Shown one piece after another: positions 1 to 8,994 of a DNA stretch of 64,000 bases. The stretch is from Acidobacteriota bacterium. GTDB taxonomy: Bacteria; Acidobacteriota; Thermoanaerobaculia; Multivoradales; J023. The stretch is from positions 124,001 through 188,000 of the forward strand of contig JAJCXR010000054.1 of the NCBI GenBank assembly GCA_029263315.1, written 5' to 3'. Each line of letters starts with the position of its first letter. Within the stretch, counting starts at the first letter, position 1. Under the pieces are notes generated by a model that saw only the letters and a program-made list of their open reading frames with translations, was not told where the DNA came from and searched no databases. Position numbers and translations under genes: made by a program.

Positions 1-101
1 GTGGGGTCACCATGGGGCACCAAGGGGGCACTGTCCACCGCCTGATGATGTCGTTGGGTGAAGAAATCGATAAAGCTCTGCCGAATATCCTGACTTTTCA
101 T
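1..101 (-). CDS. alaS: Alanine--tRNA ligase, N-terminal fragment (cut by window edge)
   Basis: Reading the minus strand from the ATG at 99-101 gives 33 codons before the window ends. The peptide begins MKSQDIRQSFIDFF and continues to a SAPLVPHGDP motif. This is the invariant start of bacterial alanyl-tRNA synthetase, the beginning of its class II catalytic core, which charges tRNA-Ala with alanine in the cytoplasm. A GAGG sequence lies about 10 bases upstream of the ATG. The gene follows recX on the same strand, and a recX-alaS order is common in bacteria. The remaining roughly 840 residues lie outside the window. A longer overlapping reading frame in another phase has no resemblance to anything and was discarded. 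Confidence 0.9.
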   Translation of the reverse strand, partial: MKSQDIRQSFIDFFTQRHHQAVDSAPLVPHGDP

Positions 102-440
102 GGTCTTCAACCTCGGAGGTCGGGTAGGAAACAAACTGGCTGGGAAGGCGCTCGGGGCAGGTGACCACACGCTGCCCAAACGGCTCTCGGTCATTCTCGA
201 TCCACGGTCGCTGTCGTGCGGAGACTTGTCGGTGTCCATCCAAGAAATCGATGCAGGGGCGTGAGCCCTTCGGCTGTGCGCGGCCTCCGCAAACTCGCCC
301 CAACGCTGACGTATCGATCCAAATCCATTGGTATCAATGTTTCATCCCGATCCCACCGCCCTGCGGCTCAGACAGCACTCCGTCCGTGCTCGCTCGAAGG
401 GCCTCCCGCTGGAACCGATTTCGCAAAAACTGGACGGAGA
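102..440. other. Intergenic region between recX and alaS
   Basis: About 340 bases separate the recX stop from the alaS start. Open frames cross it on both strands, but none has a recognisable product or a good ribosome-binding site. On the minus strand there is a weak promoter-like pair, TTGATA then GATACG 16 bases later (about 313-340), which could serve alaS. I saw no tRNA, terminator or clear repeat. Confidence 0.4.
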
Positions 441-944
441 CTAGCTGGAGTGAGGGTCCACGGCCGCCTCGCGCAGTCGGCGCAGAACGCCGAAGATAGC
501 ACGTCTGGAGAAACCTCGCCGCTCCAGATGACGCGCCAGGGCTGCCTCCAGGGCCTTGCCCTGTCGTCCCGGCGACTGACGCCGCAGCCAGCCTTCGGCC
601 ACCCTCTGGGTCGCCTGGCTGTCGTCCTCCGGCAAGAGCTCGGTCAGAAGGGGGCGTGAAATGTCACGATCGACGCCGCGACGGTCCAGCTCGGAGGCTA
701 GCCGTAACTGCCCCACATCGCCCCGCCGCAGCCGCTCCTCAATCCACTGACGGGTGGTTTGGGCATCGTCCACCAAGCCTTCGAGCCGCAGGCGCTCCAA
801 GGTGGCGGCGACCTCCTCCTCTTCGAAACCGCGGCGCGACAGCTTGGTCTCCAGCTCACGACGGAAGTGACCGCGCCGCGACAGCAGGTCAATGGCCTTG
901 CCGTAGCAGGTGGGCTCTACTTTTGGGGCCCGCTGTTTTGCCAT
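441..944 (-). CDS. recX: RecX family regulator of RecA
   Basis: The product is 167 residues, in the normal range for RecX. RecX binds inside the RecA filament groove and inhibits or remodels it, so it tunes recombination and the SOS response. The protein shows the repeated three-helix pattern of the family: a first unit around residues 14-60 with an SRRGH...KLSRRGF pattern, a second around 62-110 with RLASELDRRGV, and a C-terminal unit around 120-160 with HLERRGFSRRAIFGVLRR. Its ATG overlaps the pilT stop in a TGATG arrangement, so the two are probably translationally coupled. Pairing with pilT rather than recA is unusual but seen in some lineages. Confidence 0.85.
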   Translation of the reverse strand: MAKQRAPKVEPTCYGKAIDLLSRRGHFRRELETKLSRRGFEEEEVAATLERLRLEGLVDDAQTTRQWIEERLRRGDVGQLRLASELDRRGVDRDISRPLLTELLPEDDSQATQRVAEGWLRRQSPGRQGKALEAALARHLERRGFSRRAIFGVLRRLREAAVDPHSS

Positions 945-2119
945 CAGCCGCCGATGCGCTCGATCTCGAAGGGCGAGGTCTCGCTCATCAAATCATCCTC
1001 TTCCGTCTGCAGCGAGCCTTCCATTTGCTCGCGGGCCACGTCCGAGGTGAACTGGACGCCTTGCAGCTTGAGCTTGAACTCGTCCGGGTTGGTGGCCCGA
1101 GCCAAGGCGTCCTCGACGGTGATCAAACCGCCCTTGTAGAGGAAGTAGAGGGATTGGTCGAAGGTCTGCATGCCGTATTGGCTGGTGCCGAGGGAGATCT
1201 GCTCACGGATGTACTTGGTCTTTTCCTTGTTCTCGATGCAATCCCGGATGTACGGCGTGACGATCATCACCTCCGCCGCCGGCACACGTCCCTGGCCGTC
1301 GGCCCGCGGCACCAGGCGAAGGGAAATGATGGCCTTGAGCACTTGCCCCAACTGGATGCGAATCTGTTTCTGATGATGGGGCGGGAAGACGGAGATGATG
1401 CGATTGATGGTCTCCGTGGCATCGATGGTGTGCAGGGTGGAGAACACCAAATGGCCCGTTTCAGCAGCGTGCAAGGCCGTCTCGATGGTCTCGTGGTCTC
1501 GCATTTCGCCGACCAGCACGACATCGGGGTCCTGCCGCATGGCGGCGCGCAGGGCCTGGGAAAACCCCCGGGTATCGACGTCGATCTCCCGTTGATTGAT
1601 CAGCGATTTCTTGTCGCGATGTAGGAACTCGATAGGATCTTCGATGGTGATGATGTGCTCGTTGCGCAGGGCGTTGATGTGATCGACCACCGCCGCCAGG
1701 GTCGTCGATTTGCCGGAACCGGTGGTGCCGGTGCACAACACCATGCCGCGCCGTTCTTCGGCAATCTTCTCGAGCACCGGTGGCAGCATGAGCTCGCGCA
1801 CCGACTTGACCCGCGCCGGGATGACCCGCAAGACCATGCCCACGGCGCCCCGTTGCTGGAAGATGTTGCAACGGAAACGTCCCAAACCCGGCACAGAATA
1901 CGCCAGATCGATATCCAGCTCTTCCTTGAAGCGCTGCTTCTGCCGCGCATTCATGATCGAGAAGCCCATGGAGATGGTGTCTTCTTGCATCAAGCGTTTG
2001 AGCTCTTGCATCGGCTGCAGATGACCGTCGATGCGAGCCATCGGATGGCTGCCCACCTTGAGATGGAGATCCGAGGCTTTGCGTTCCACCGCCAACTTGA
2101 GCAAATCATTGATATTCAT
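944..2119 (-). CDS. pilT: Type IV pilus retraction ATPase PilT
   Basis: This is a cytoplasmic hexameric secretion-superfamily ATPase that powers pilus disassembly and twitching. With the start at 2119 the protein has 391 residues. The visible motifs are Walker A GTTGSGKST at about 131-139, the Asp box IITIEDPIEF at 156-165, Walker B DPDVVLVGEMRD at 197-208 and the His box TLHTID at 228-233. I chose ATG 2119 (MNINDLLKL) over an in-frame GTG at 2131 because GGAG sits 6 bases before the ATG and family members begin this way. The C-terminus has an acidic tail (QTEEDDLMSE) of about 30 residues after the usual end. No other pilus genes lie nearby. Confidence 0.93.
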   Translation of the reverse strand: MNINDLLKLAVERKASDLHLKVGSHPMARIDGHLQPMQELKRLMQEDTISMGFSIMNARQKQRFKEELDIDLAYSVPGLGRFRCNIFQQRGAVGMVLRVIPARVKSVRELMLPPVLEKIAEERRGMVLCTGTTGSGKSTTLAAVVDHINALRNEHIITIEDPIEFLHRDKKSLINQREIDVDTRGFSQALRAAMRQDPDVVLVGEMRDHETIETALHAAETGHLVFSTLHTIDATETINRIISVFPPHHQKQIRIQLGQVLKAIISLRLVPRADGQGRVPAAEVMIVTPYIRDCIENKEKTKYIREQISLGTSQYGMQTFDQSLYFLYKGGLITVEDALARATNPDEFKLKLQGVQFTSDVAREQMEGSLQTEEDDLMSETSPFEIERIGG

Positions 2120-2246
2120 CGCGCACTCCACCGTGTCATGGACTGAAGAACCTGCGGCGCAGTCTAACAGGAAGCCACCCGACCACCACAGCTACCTCGC
2201 CGCCAGCTCCGGACCTTGCCGGGTCGGCGGGTCGTACCCGGCGACC

Positions 2247-2927
2247 TCAAACCAACCAACGGGCGGCGATCGCCAGGGCGGCGGTCTCCACCCGCAGGAT
2301 ACGATCGCCGAGGCTGATCCCTCGGCAGCCCAGGGACTCGAGATGACTCAACTCCGCGTCGCTCCAGCCCCCCTCGGGGCCGATGACGGCAACCCCATCG
2401 CCACCGCTGGCCAAGGGTTGTGATGTGGCCCGTGGATCCAGCAGCCAACGGCCTTCGTCCCCTCGCCCCTGCAATAGCGCATCGATCGTTGGCCATGGGT
2501 CGACGCCGGTGATCTCCGGCAGCAGGGCACGGTGGCATTGCTCCACCGCCGCCGTCGCCACCCGAGCCAAGCGCTGCTTGAGCCCGTCGCCGTAGTCGCG
2601 GGGGGTCCGTTGAGAGCTGATGAAATGAATGCCGACAACACCGAGCTCCGTCGCCTTCTCCACCAACCAAGAGGCCCGTTCCGGTCGCAGGGCGGCCACC
2701 ACCAGACGCAACCGGTAGGGGGGCTCATGGCTGTCCAGGGGGCCCCCGAGACGCACCGTGGCGCGCCGGCGCTCCACCTCCTCCACCGTCCCCGCCCGGG
2801 CCCGACCTCGGCCGTCCACCAGCCGCAGCGCGGCGCCGCGGGCCAGCCGACGGGCCCGAAAAAGATGGCGATAGCCGTCCCCTTCGATCTCCACCGAGTC
2901 GGTGTCGAAGGCGGTGGGATCGATCAA
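2247..2927 (-). CDS. rsmE: 16S rRNA (uracil-1498-N3)-methyltransferase RsmE
   Basis: RsmE is a SPOUT-class methyltransferase that modifies U1498 of 16S rRNA using S-adenosylmethionine. The diagnostic C-terminal knot motifs are present: VIGPEGGWSDAE and LGDRILRVETAAL. An N-terminal PUA-like part is seen around HLFRARRLARGAALRLVDGRG. The start is unclear, because no ATG or GTG lies near the expected N-terminus. I give a TTG at 2927. However, the GGAGG ribosome-binding site just after the prmA stop is better spaced for ATC codons at 2934-2939, and a CTG at 2945 is also in frame. The reading frame stays open through much of prmA, but that upstream translation is not protein-like. Confidence 0.85.
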   Translation of the reverse strand: MIDPTAFDTDSVEIEGDGYRHLFRARRLARGAALRLVDGRGRARAGTVEEVERRRATVRLGGPLDSHEPPYRLRLVVAALRPERASWLVEKATELGVVGIHFISSQRTPRDYGDGLKQRLARVATAAVEQCHRALLPEITGVDPWPTIDALLQGRGDEGRWLLDPRATSQPLASGGDGVAVIGPEGGWSDAELSHLESLGCRGISLGDRILRVETAALAIAARWLV

Positions 2928-2952
2928 ATGGGTGATGATGGCCAGACCTCCG

Positions 2953-3849
2953 TCAAAGATCCGTGGTCCGCCGCAGGGCCCAGGCCAGCCACTCCCCCTC
3001 CACCTTCTCCCCCAACGGCCCCCATCCCCAGCCGGCAAAACGGTCGAGCAGCTCGCCACGTTGTTGTACCAGGTTGCCGGAGCTGATGACCGTGGCACCC
3101 GGCTTGAGCCTGGCCAGAATCTCGGGGTAGTGATCGACGATACGCTCCGGCAAAACATTGACCAGGGCGAGGTCGAACCAGGGACGGCGGCGCAACGCTC
3201 CGGGGGTGGCGGCCAAGAGGGCGGGGCGACGACCACCCAGCACCTCGGCGTTGAGAGCACAGTTGGTCCGCGCCACACACACCGACTGGGCATCGATATC
3301 GTAGGCCACCACCCGACGGGCCTCGAGCACCAGGGCGGCCAAGGCCAGAATGCCACTGCCGGTGCCGACATCGAGCACCCGTCGACCCGCCAGCGGCAAA
3401 TCCTCCAACCACGCCAGGGCAAGGCGGGTGGACTCATGGCTGCCGGTACCGAAGGCCGTACGGGCGGGAATGCGCAGGTGGACGGTGGGCTCCGACTGCG
3501 ACGCAGAGCTCGTCGGCGCGTCGAGGACGGCCGCGGCGTCCTCGGGCTCACCGGAGTGGATGACAAAACGGCCGACGCTCAACGGCGCGATGTGGGCCCT
3601 GTAGGTGGCCATCCAATCATCGTCGTCGAACCGCGAATGGGCCAAACGCTCGACGCCCCGCTGCCGCCAGGCCTCCAGATCGAAGTCGAAGTCGTCGGCC
3701 AAGGGATCGCTGAAATAGGCGACGATCAACTTGCCGCCCTCTGCCTCTCGCACCTCCAGGCCCAAGGTGCCGCAGCGCCAGAGCTCGGCGGTCAGCGTCT
3801 CTTCGATCGCCGCCGGCAGCTGAAAACGCCACTCCTGATAGGCATTCAC
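2953..3849 (-). CDS. prmA: Ribosomal protein L11 methyltransferase PrmA
   Basis: PrmA trimethylates lysines of ribosomal protein uL11. The 298-residue product matches the usual length. The N-terminal substrate-recognition domain contains WMATYRAHIAPLSVGRF, and the linker and catalytic domain show AFGTGSHEST, then the SAM-binding motif VLDVGTGSGILAL around residue 170, and NVLPERI in the position of the family's post-motif. The start is a GTG four bases after the dnaJ stop, so it is probably translated by coupling. Its TGA lies immediately ahead of rsmE, and a dnaJ-prmA-rsmE order is a widespread conserved cluster. Confidence 0.92.
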   Translation of the reverse strand: MNAYQEWRFQLPAAIEETLTAELWRCGTLGLEVREAEGGKLIVAYFSDPLADDFDFDLEAWRQRGVERLAHSRFDDDDWMATYRAHIAPLSVGRFVIHSGEPEDAAAVLDAPTSSASQSEPTVHLRIPARTAFGTGSHESTRLALAWLEDLPLAGRRVLDVGTGSGILALAALVLEARRVVAYDIDAQSVCVARTNCALNAEVLGGRRPALLAATPGALRRRPWFDLALVNVLPERIVDHYPEILARLKPGATVISSGNLVQQRGELLDRFAGWGWGPLGEKVEGEWLAWALRRTTDL

Positions 3850-3853
3850 GGGA

Positions 3854-4954
3854 TCAAGTGAACAGCTTCTTGAACTTCTTCATGACACCACCGCCTTCAT
3901 GCACTTCGGTGCCTTCGAGCTCGGAAAGACGACGCAACATGGCCACTTGCTCGTCGCTGAGCTCTTTCATCGACGGCACCTTCAACTCGATGTGGACGAA
4001 GTGATCACCACGACGCTCGACATCGAGCCGTTCGATACCTTGTCCCCTGAGGCGAAAGCGGTGCCCGTGTTGCGTGCCGGCGGGAACCTTGAGCTTCTCC
4101 GTGCCATGCAGGGTTTTCACCTCGAGGCTGGTACCCAACACCAATTGGGAGTAGCTCAAGGTCACCTTCTCGTGGACATCGGCGCCGTCGCGCTCGAAGC
4201 GCTCGTGGGGTTCCACCCGCAGCACCACGTCAAGGTCCCCCGGGGGGCCCCCCCGACGCCCGTGCTCACCCTCGCCGCGCAGGCGTAGGCGGATACCGGT
4301 ATCGACACCGGCCGGGATGGTGACCTCCAAACTCTGCTGCGTCTCCACCCGACCGTCGCCACGGCAGGTGCCACAGGGATCACTCACCTGCTTGCCTTCG
4401 CCGCCGCAGGACGGACAGGTGCGAGCCACGGTGAAAAAGCCCTGAGACATGCGCACCTGACCATGCCCCTGGCAGGTCGCACAGGTGGTCACTTGTCCGC
4501 TGCGGCTGCCGGAGCCGGAGCAGGTATCGCAAGTTTCGAGGCGGGGAAATCGGATCTCCGCCGTCTTGCCGAAGGCGGCCTCTTCGAAGGTCAAGGAGAG
4601 GTCGTAGCGCAGATCGGCACCTGGGATGCCGGTGGAGCCACGACGGCGGCGCCCGCCGCCACCGAAGAAGAAGTCCCCCAAGATGTCGGAGAAGTCGCTG
4701 AAGGCGGAGGGATCAAAACCGCCGAAGCCACCCCCCGCTTGATGGCCAAAACGATCGTAACGGGCCCTCTTCTCGGCATCGGAAAGCACCGAATAGGCCT
4801 CGGCCGCTTCCTTGAAAAGGTCTTCGGCTTCGGTATCGCCGGGGTTTTTGTCGGGATGGTATTTGAGGGCCAGCTTGCGGTAAGCCTTCTTGATGTCGGC
4901 CTCGGCAGCATCCTTGGACAGACCAAGGACCTCATAGTAATCACGTTTGCTCAT
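3854..4954 (-). CDS. dnaJ: Chaperone protein DnaJ
   Basis: This is the Hsp40 co-chaperone that delivers clients to DnaK and stimulates its ATPase. The 366-residue protein has a J domain with the HPD motif (KYHPDKNPGD) in its first 70 residues. A Gly/Phe-rich stretch follows (GGGFGGFDPSAF, DFFFGGGG). Four CxxCxGxG zinc repeats come next (CDTCSGSG, CATCQGHG, CPSCGGEG, CGTCRGDG), then the substrate-binding C-terminal domains. It is therefore a complete type I DnaJ. It lies 114 bases after dnaK in the hrcA operon. The C-terminus (MKKFKKLFT) is basic. Confidence 0.97.
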   Translation of the reverse strand: MSKRDYYEVLGLSKDAAEADIKKAYRKLALKYHPDKNPGDTEAEDLFKEAAEAYSVLSDAEKRARYDRFGHQAGGGFGGFDPSAFSDFSDILGDFFFGGGGRRRRGSTGIPGADLRYDLSLTFEEAAFGKTAEIRFPRLETCDTCSGSGSRSGQVTTCATCQGHGQVRMSQGFFTVARTCPSCGGEGKQVSDPCGTCRGDGRVETQQSLEVTIPAGVDTGIRLRLRGEGEHGRRGGPPGDLDVVLRVEPHERFERDGADVHEKVTLSYSQLVLGTSLEVKTLHGTEKLKVPAGTQHGHRFRLRGQGIERLDVERRGDHFVHIELKVPSMKELSDEQVAMLRRLSELEGTEVHEGGGVMKKFKKLFT

Positions 4955-5068
4955 GGGATTCGCGTCTCCGCAGTCTTACGGTGGTCGCACGACCGTCGCC
5001 AGTTTCGTGGCTTCGGTCGCCAGACCCGGGGCCTCGCCGGACTCGAGCCCGGCAAGGAAGGCGAAAGA

Positions 5069-6889
5069 TCAGCTCGACTGCTCAGTGTGCTCGAGCATGA
5101 TCTGGGATAGCTTTTGCGAGATGGTATTGAGATCGAAGATGGCGGCCTCGATATCCGCCCGATCGTCTTCGTTCAGGGCCATACGGGCCCGCAAGAAGGA
5201 TTGATGAATCTGTTTCTTGACCCGCTCGTCGATGTCGGTTTGGAATTGCTCGAAAACCCGTTCGTTGGAGTAGATCAGCCCCTCGAGACGATTCTTGAAG
5301 CGCCGAATCTCCCGTCGCTTGGCGTCTTCCTGGGCAAATTCCTGGGCATCTTTGATCAACCGGTCGATCTCTTCGTTGGTCAGGCCGCTGGAGGCGTTGA
5401 CCTCCATGCCCTGTTGCTTGTTGGTCGCCAAATCGCGGGCCGAGACATTGACAATGCCGTTGGAGTCGATGGCAAAAGTCACCTCGATCTGAGGAATGCC
5501 GCGGGGGGACGGTGGAATCCCCACCAACTCGAAACGTCCCAAGGAGCGGTTTTCGCCCGCGATCTCGCGCTCACCCTGCATACAGTGGATCTCTACCTTG
5601 TCTTGGTTGTCGATCACCGTGGTGAAGATCTGGTTGTTCTTGGTGGGGATCGTCGAATTGCGGGCGATCAACGGCGTGAACAAACCCCCGTGGGTCTCGA
5701 CGCCGAGGGAAAGTGGGGTGACGTCGAGCAACACCACGTCCTTGATCTCACCCCGCATGATGCCGGCTTGAATACCGGCCCCCATGGCCACCACCTCGTC
5801 GGGATTGATCTCTCGGTTGGCGGCCTTGCCGAAAATCCGCTCGACGCTTTTCATGACGATCGGCGACCGGGTCTGACCACCCACCAGCAGCACCTCGTCG
5901 ATTTCCGACGGATCCAGGTCGGCCGCCTCGAGGGCCTCCAGACATGGTCCCTCGGTGCGGTCCACCAGATCCTTGACCAGCTCTTCGAAATGGCTGCGGG
6001 TCAGGTTGCGGGACAGATGCCGCGGGCCGCTGTCGTCGGCCGAGATGAAGGGAAGATTGATCGCCGCTTCGTCACCGGTCGAAAGCTCGCACTTGGCCCG
6101 CTCGCCGGCCTCCTTGAGGCGCTGCAAAGCCATGCGATCGCTGCGCAGGTCGATCCCGGTCTCGCCCTGGAATTCTTCGATCAGCCAATCCATGATCCGC
6201 TGATCGAAGTCTTCGCCTCCGAGATAGCTATCACCGGCGGAGGCCCGTACCTCGAAGATACCCTTGGAGAGATCGAGGATAGAAACATCGAAGGTGCCGC
6301 CGCCCAAATCATAGACGGCGATGGTTTTCTCTTCGTGTTCCCGCTCGAAGCCATAGGCCAAAGCAGCGGCTGTCGGCTCGTTGATGATGCGACGTACTTC
6401 GAGGCCGGCGATGCGCCCCGCGTCTTTGGTCGCCTGGCGCTGCGAGTCGTCGAAGTAGGCCGGAACGGTGATGATCGCCTCGGTGACCTCTTCGCCCAAC
6501 GCCTCCTGCGCGAAGGTTCTCAGCTCGGTGAGGATAAAGGCGGAAATCTCCGGCGGGCTGTACTCACGATCGCGGATCTTGACTCGGACATCGCCATTCT
6601 CGGACCGTGAAAGACCATAGGGCAGGACTTCCCGAGCCCGCTGCACCTCCGGTGCATCGAACTTGCGACCGATCAAACGCTTGACGGCAAACACCGTATT
6701 CTGCGGATTGGTCACTGCCTGCCGTTTGGCGATTTGCCCGACCAAGCGGTCCCCATCGTCGGCAAAGGCGACAATCGATGGGGTCGTCCTGCTCCCCTCT
6801 CGGTTAGCTAGGACTTTCGGAGCCAACGCTTCGACCACCGCAACGCAGCAGTTCGTGGTTCCGAGGTCGATACCGATGATCTTTCCCAC
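5069..6889 (-). CDS. dnaK: Chaperone DnaK (Hsp70), operon copy with shortened tail
   Basis: This ATP-driven chaperone has the Hsp70 nucleotide-binding motifs GIDLGTTNCCVAV at the N-terminus, DLGGGTFDVSILDL near residue 195 and VLLVGGQTRSPIV near 330. The substrate-binding beta domain has the usual TPLSLGVET and NGIVNVSARD segments. The protein is 606 residues, shorter than typical DnaK (about 630-640). It ends QIMLEHTEQSS, without the disordered acidic tail (EEVDD-like) of canonical DnaK. A second copy at 42839-44752 has an acidic tail. It lies between grpE and dnaJ, so it is the copy most likely to work with this DnaJ and GrpE. The interval to grpE (6890-7029) contains a small inverted repeat. 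Confidence 0.95.
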   Translation of the reverse strand: MGKIIGIDLGTTNCCVAVVEALAPKVLANREGSRTTPSIVAFADDGDRLVGQIAKRQAVTNPQNTVFAVKRLIGRKFDAPEVQRAREVLPYGLSRSENGDVRVKIRDREYSPPEISAFILTELRTFAQEALGEEVTEAIITVPAYFDDSQRQATKDAGRIAGLEVRRIINEPTAAALAYGFEREHEEKTIAVYDLGGGTFDVSILDLSKGIFEVRASAGDSYLGGEDFDQRIMDWLIEEFQGETGIDLRSDRMALQRLKEAGERAKCELSTGDEAAINLPFISADDSGPRHLSRNLTRSHFEELVKDLVDRTEGPCLEALEAADLDPSEIDEVLLVGGQTRSPIVMKSVERIFGKAANREINPDEVVAMGAGIQAGIMRGEIKDVVLLDVTPLSLGVETHGGLFTPLIARNSTIPTKNNQIFTTVIDNQDKVEIHCMQGEREIAGENRSLGRFELVGIPPSPRGIPQIEVTFAIDSNGIVNVSARDLATNKQQGMEVNASSGLTNEEIDRLIKDAQEFAQEDAKRREIRRFKNRLEGLIYSNERVFEQFQTDIDERVKKQIHQSFLRARMALNEDDRADIEAAIFDLNTISQKLSQIMLEHTEQSS

Positions 6890-6984
6890 AGCTACTTTCT
6901 ACCGGCTTGACCCGCCGTTGAAGGAGACCCATAACTCTGTCATCGCAAGATGATAACGCCTGACTAGCGTCCCCTCGGCAAGAA

Positions 6985-7018
6985 ATTTTGCCTCATCGCG
7001 GAAAATGAGGTCACGATA
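6985..7018. repeat. Inverted repeat in the grpE-dnaK gap
   Basis: CCTCAT and ATGAGG face each other across an eight-base loop in the 140-base gap between grpE and dnaK. It could be an RNA processing or attenuation hairpin that sets unequal grpE and dnaK levels. The stem is only six perfect pairs plus two more with a bulge, so this is tentative. It does not match the HrcA operator CIRCE. Confidence 0.3.
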
Positions 7019-7029
7019 CCGTTCCCCTG

Positions 7030-7737
7030 TCAATTGCCGCCGGTTTCTTCTCGGTCCACCTCGTCATCGGACGCCGCCGGCTTCGACGGCACCGTCACGT
7101 GGACCATGGCCGGCCGCAACAAGCGATCATAATGCATATAGCCCCGTTGCAGCTCAGCGCTGACCGTCGGTGATTTCACATCCGCCGATTCTTGCCGCAG
7201 CACCGCCTCGTGGACCGCCGGATCAAATTCTTCTCCCAGGGCATCGATCTTCTCCACGCCATGGCGGGCCAAAATATCGCCCTGTTGTCGCAGAACCATC
7301 TCCAAACCCATCTTGAGATCCTCGGCGGAGCCGGAGGCGGAGATAGCACGCTCGAGATTGTCGATGACCTCGAGAAAATCGCGCACCACCTCAGACACGG
7401 CGAAGCGACTGAGGGATTTCTTCTCCCGTTCCGTGCGCTTGCGAAAATTGTCCAGGTCCGCCAGGGTCCGCTGCAAACCATCGCGCAGCCGATCCCGCTC
7501 CGCCCGCAAACGTGTCAACTCGTCGTCTTGATTGTCACTGCCCACCTCGATGACCTCCGGCCTGGCCGCTGACGGCGGCGCCTTATCTCGGCCGTCCGAT
7601 TCTCGGCCCACCGCAGCGACGGCTTCTTCGATTGCTGAGTCCAACGTTACACTCGAATGGGCATCGAGGTCGAGCTCATAGGTCTGCTCTTCGCTCAATG
7701 CATCATCCCCTGATGATTTTTTTCCCTGCTCCCCCAT
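7030..7737 (-). CDS. grpE: Nucleotide exchange factor GrpE
   Basis: GrpE releases ADP from DnaK. The 235-residue product has a long acidic and disordered N-terminus to about residue 75. A coiled-coil segment rich in Leu/Arg/Glu follows (ELTRLRAERDRLRDGLQRTLADL), then the conserved core DNFRKRTEREKK and the beta-domain signature HEAVLRQESAD...LQRGYMHYDRLLRPAMVHV. It lies 12 bases after hrcA and ahead of dnaK, the standard heat-shock order. The C-terminal tail (SKPAASDDEVDREETGGN) is acidic and probably disordered. Confidence 0.95.
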   Translation of the reverse strand: MGEQGKKSSGDDALSEEQTYELDLDAHSSVTLDSAIEEAVAAVGRESDGRDKAPPSAARPEVIEVGSDNQDDELTRLRAERDRLRDGLQRTLADLDNFRKRTEREKKSLSRFAVSEVVRDFLEVIDNLERAISASGSAEDLKMGLEMVLRQQGDILARHGVEKIDALGEEFDPAVHEAVLRQESADVKSPTVSAELQRGYMHYDRLLRPAMVHVTVPSKPAASDDEVDREETGGN

Positions 7738-7749
7738 CTATCTGCTCTC

Positions 7750-8844
7750 CTACTGCTGACTGGACTCAGTCAACGCTTTGCTCAATGTTTCACCTAGGTA
7801 TCGCACCAGCGGCACCATTCGACTGTATTCCATTCGCGAAGGCCCGATGATGCCGAGCGTTCCCAAGGCGTTGTTACCCAAACCATAGGGGGTGACGACG
7901 AGGCTGAAATCGAGCTCCGACGTCACGTCCGTCTCTTCGCCAAGAAAAACACGGACCCCTTCTGCGGAAAGACATTTGTTGAGCAGCCGGACCAGCCGCG
8001 CCTTGTCGGCGAAGGTATCGAGCATTCGCCGCACTTGATCGAGGTCGGACAGCTCCGGTCGATCGAGCAGGGCGTTGGTGCCTTCGACCAAAACATCGGC
8101 GGTGGCGGAGCTGTCGATGGCGCGGCCGGCCAATAACATGGCCCGGGCCAGCCAAAGATCGACGTTTTGCCTCTCCTCACCCATCAGACTCAGCAGCTTG
8201 CCACGAATGTCCCCCATCCGCATGCCGGCGAAATGCTCGGTCATGTAGTTCGAGATGCGCAACAGCTCCTCTCGGTTCACTTCCTCATCGAGCTCGATGA
8301 TGAGGTGATCGACAAAACCGCCCATCGACACCAGGACGCAGAGCACACGACGTCCTCCCAGGGTGACGAAGTCCGCCGACTTGAGGAGGATGTCCTCCAC
8401 CGCAGGCGTGAGCACCACACCCACCTGGTGGGAAAGCTCCGACAGCAAGTGGGTGGCGACACTCATCAAGCGATCGGGGTTGCCCGACGCCTCACGCAGG
8501 GCCGTCTCGATATACCGCCGCTCCTCTTCGCTGACCAGATCCGCTTGCATCATGCTATCGACATAGAGACGATAGGCCGCTTCGGTGGGCACTCGTCCAG
8601 CGGAGGTATGGGGCTGCCGCAAGAGCCCCATTTCCTCTAAATCCACCATCACATTGCGGATCGTCGCCGCCGACAAACCTTGGCCGCCGTGCCGGGATAC
8701 CCAGCGCGAGCTCACCGGCTCACCGTGGACGATGTAGGAATGGATGATGTCTTTCAGGACCTCGCGGAAACGTGGATTGAGACGGCTGACCGACGGCCCC
8801 GTAAGTGCATGTTGTGCTTCCATGTTGGTCATTCGGTGATTCAC
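7750..8844 (-). CDS. hrcA: Heat-inducible transcription repressor HrcA
   Basis: HrcA represses class I heat-shock operons by binding CIRCE operators and is kept active by GroEL. The 364-residue protein has the N-terminal winged helix (HSYIVHGEPVSSRWVSR, LSAATIRNVMVDLEEMGLL) followed by the GAF-like effector region and the typical HTSAGRVPTEAAYRLYVD segment. It is the first gene of the operon and is divergent from the DUF2520 gene at 8995. I looked for the CIRCE inverted repeat in 8845-8994 and did not see one, so regulation of this operon may use a diverged site. Confidence 0.95.
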   Translation of the reverse strand: MNHRMTNMEAQHALTGPSVSRLNPRFREVLKDIIHSYIVHGEPVSSRWVSRHGGQGLSAATIRNVMVDLEEMGLLRQPHTSAGRVPTEAAYRLYVDSMMQADLVSEEERRYIETALREASGNPDRLMSVATHLLSELSHQVGVVLTPAVEDILLKSADFVTLGGRRVLCVLVSMGGFVDHLIIELDEEVNREELLRISNYMTEHFAGMRMGDIRGKLLSLMGEERQNVDLWLARAMLLAGRAIDSSATADVLVEGTNALLDRPELSDLDQVRRMLDTFADKARLVRLLNKCLSAEGVRVFLGEETDVTSELDFSLVVTPYGLGNNALGTLGIIGPSRMEYSRMVPLVRYLGETLSKALTESSQQ

Positions 8845-8994
8845 TTTTCACGTCTCCGTCCGGTCGTAAAGCCTGCGCTGACCCGTTCCCGAGGTACACT
8901 GATCTCTAGCCCGCCGAACGGCTCGCCGCATTTTAACCCAAAGCTTGCCCCAATCTTCAAAACAAGCGACCTCAGAGTCATAGAACACTGCCCG

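Noticed and set aside
7..303. 98-codon minus-strand frame at the left edge
   Set aside because: It is out of phase with the clear alaS N-terminus over 1-101 and has no recognisable content elsewhere.
2247..3566. Continuous minus-strand frame that would fuse a long N-terminal region to RsmE
   Set aside because: The part upstream of about 2945 is an out-of-frame shadow of prmA with biased Ser/Pro/Arg content. RsmE starts normally in sequence near 2927-2945.
5114..6610. Long plus-strand frame opposite the first dnaK
   Set aside because: It is an antisense shadow of a highly conserved gene and lacks a ribosome-binding site or known domain.
8845..8994. CIRCE operator upstream of hrcA
   Set aside because: I looked for the nine-base inverted arms and found none by eye. 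A diverged site cannot be excluded without a motif scan.
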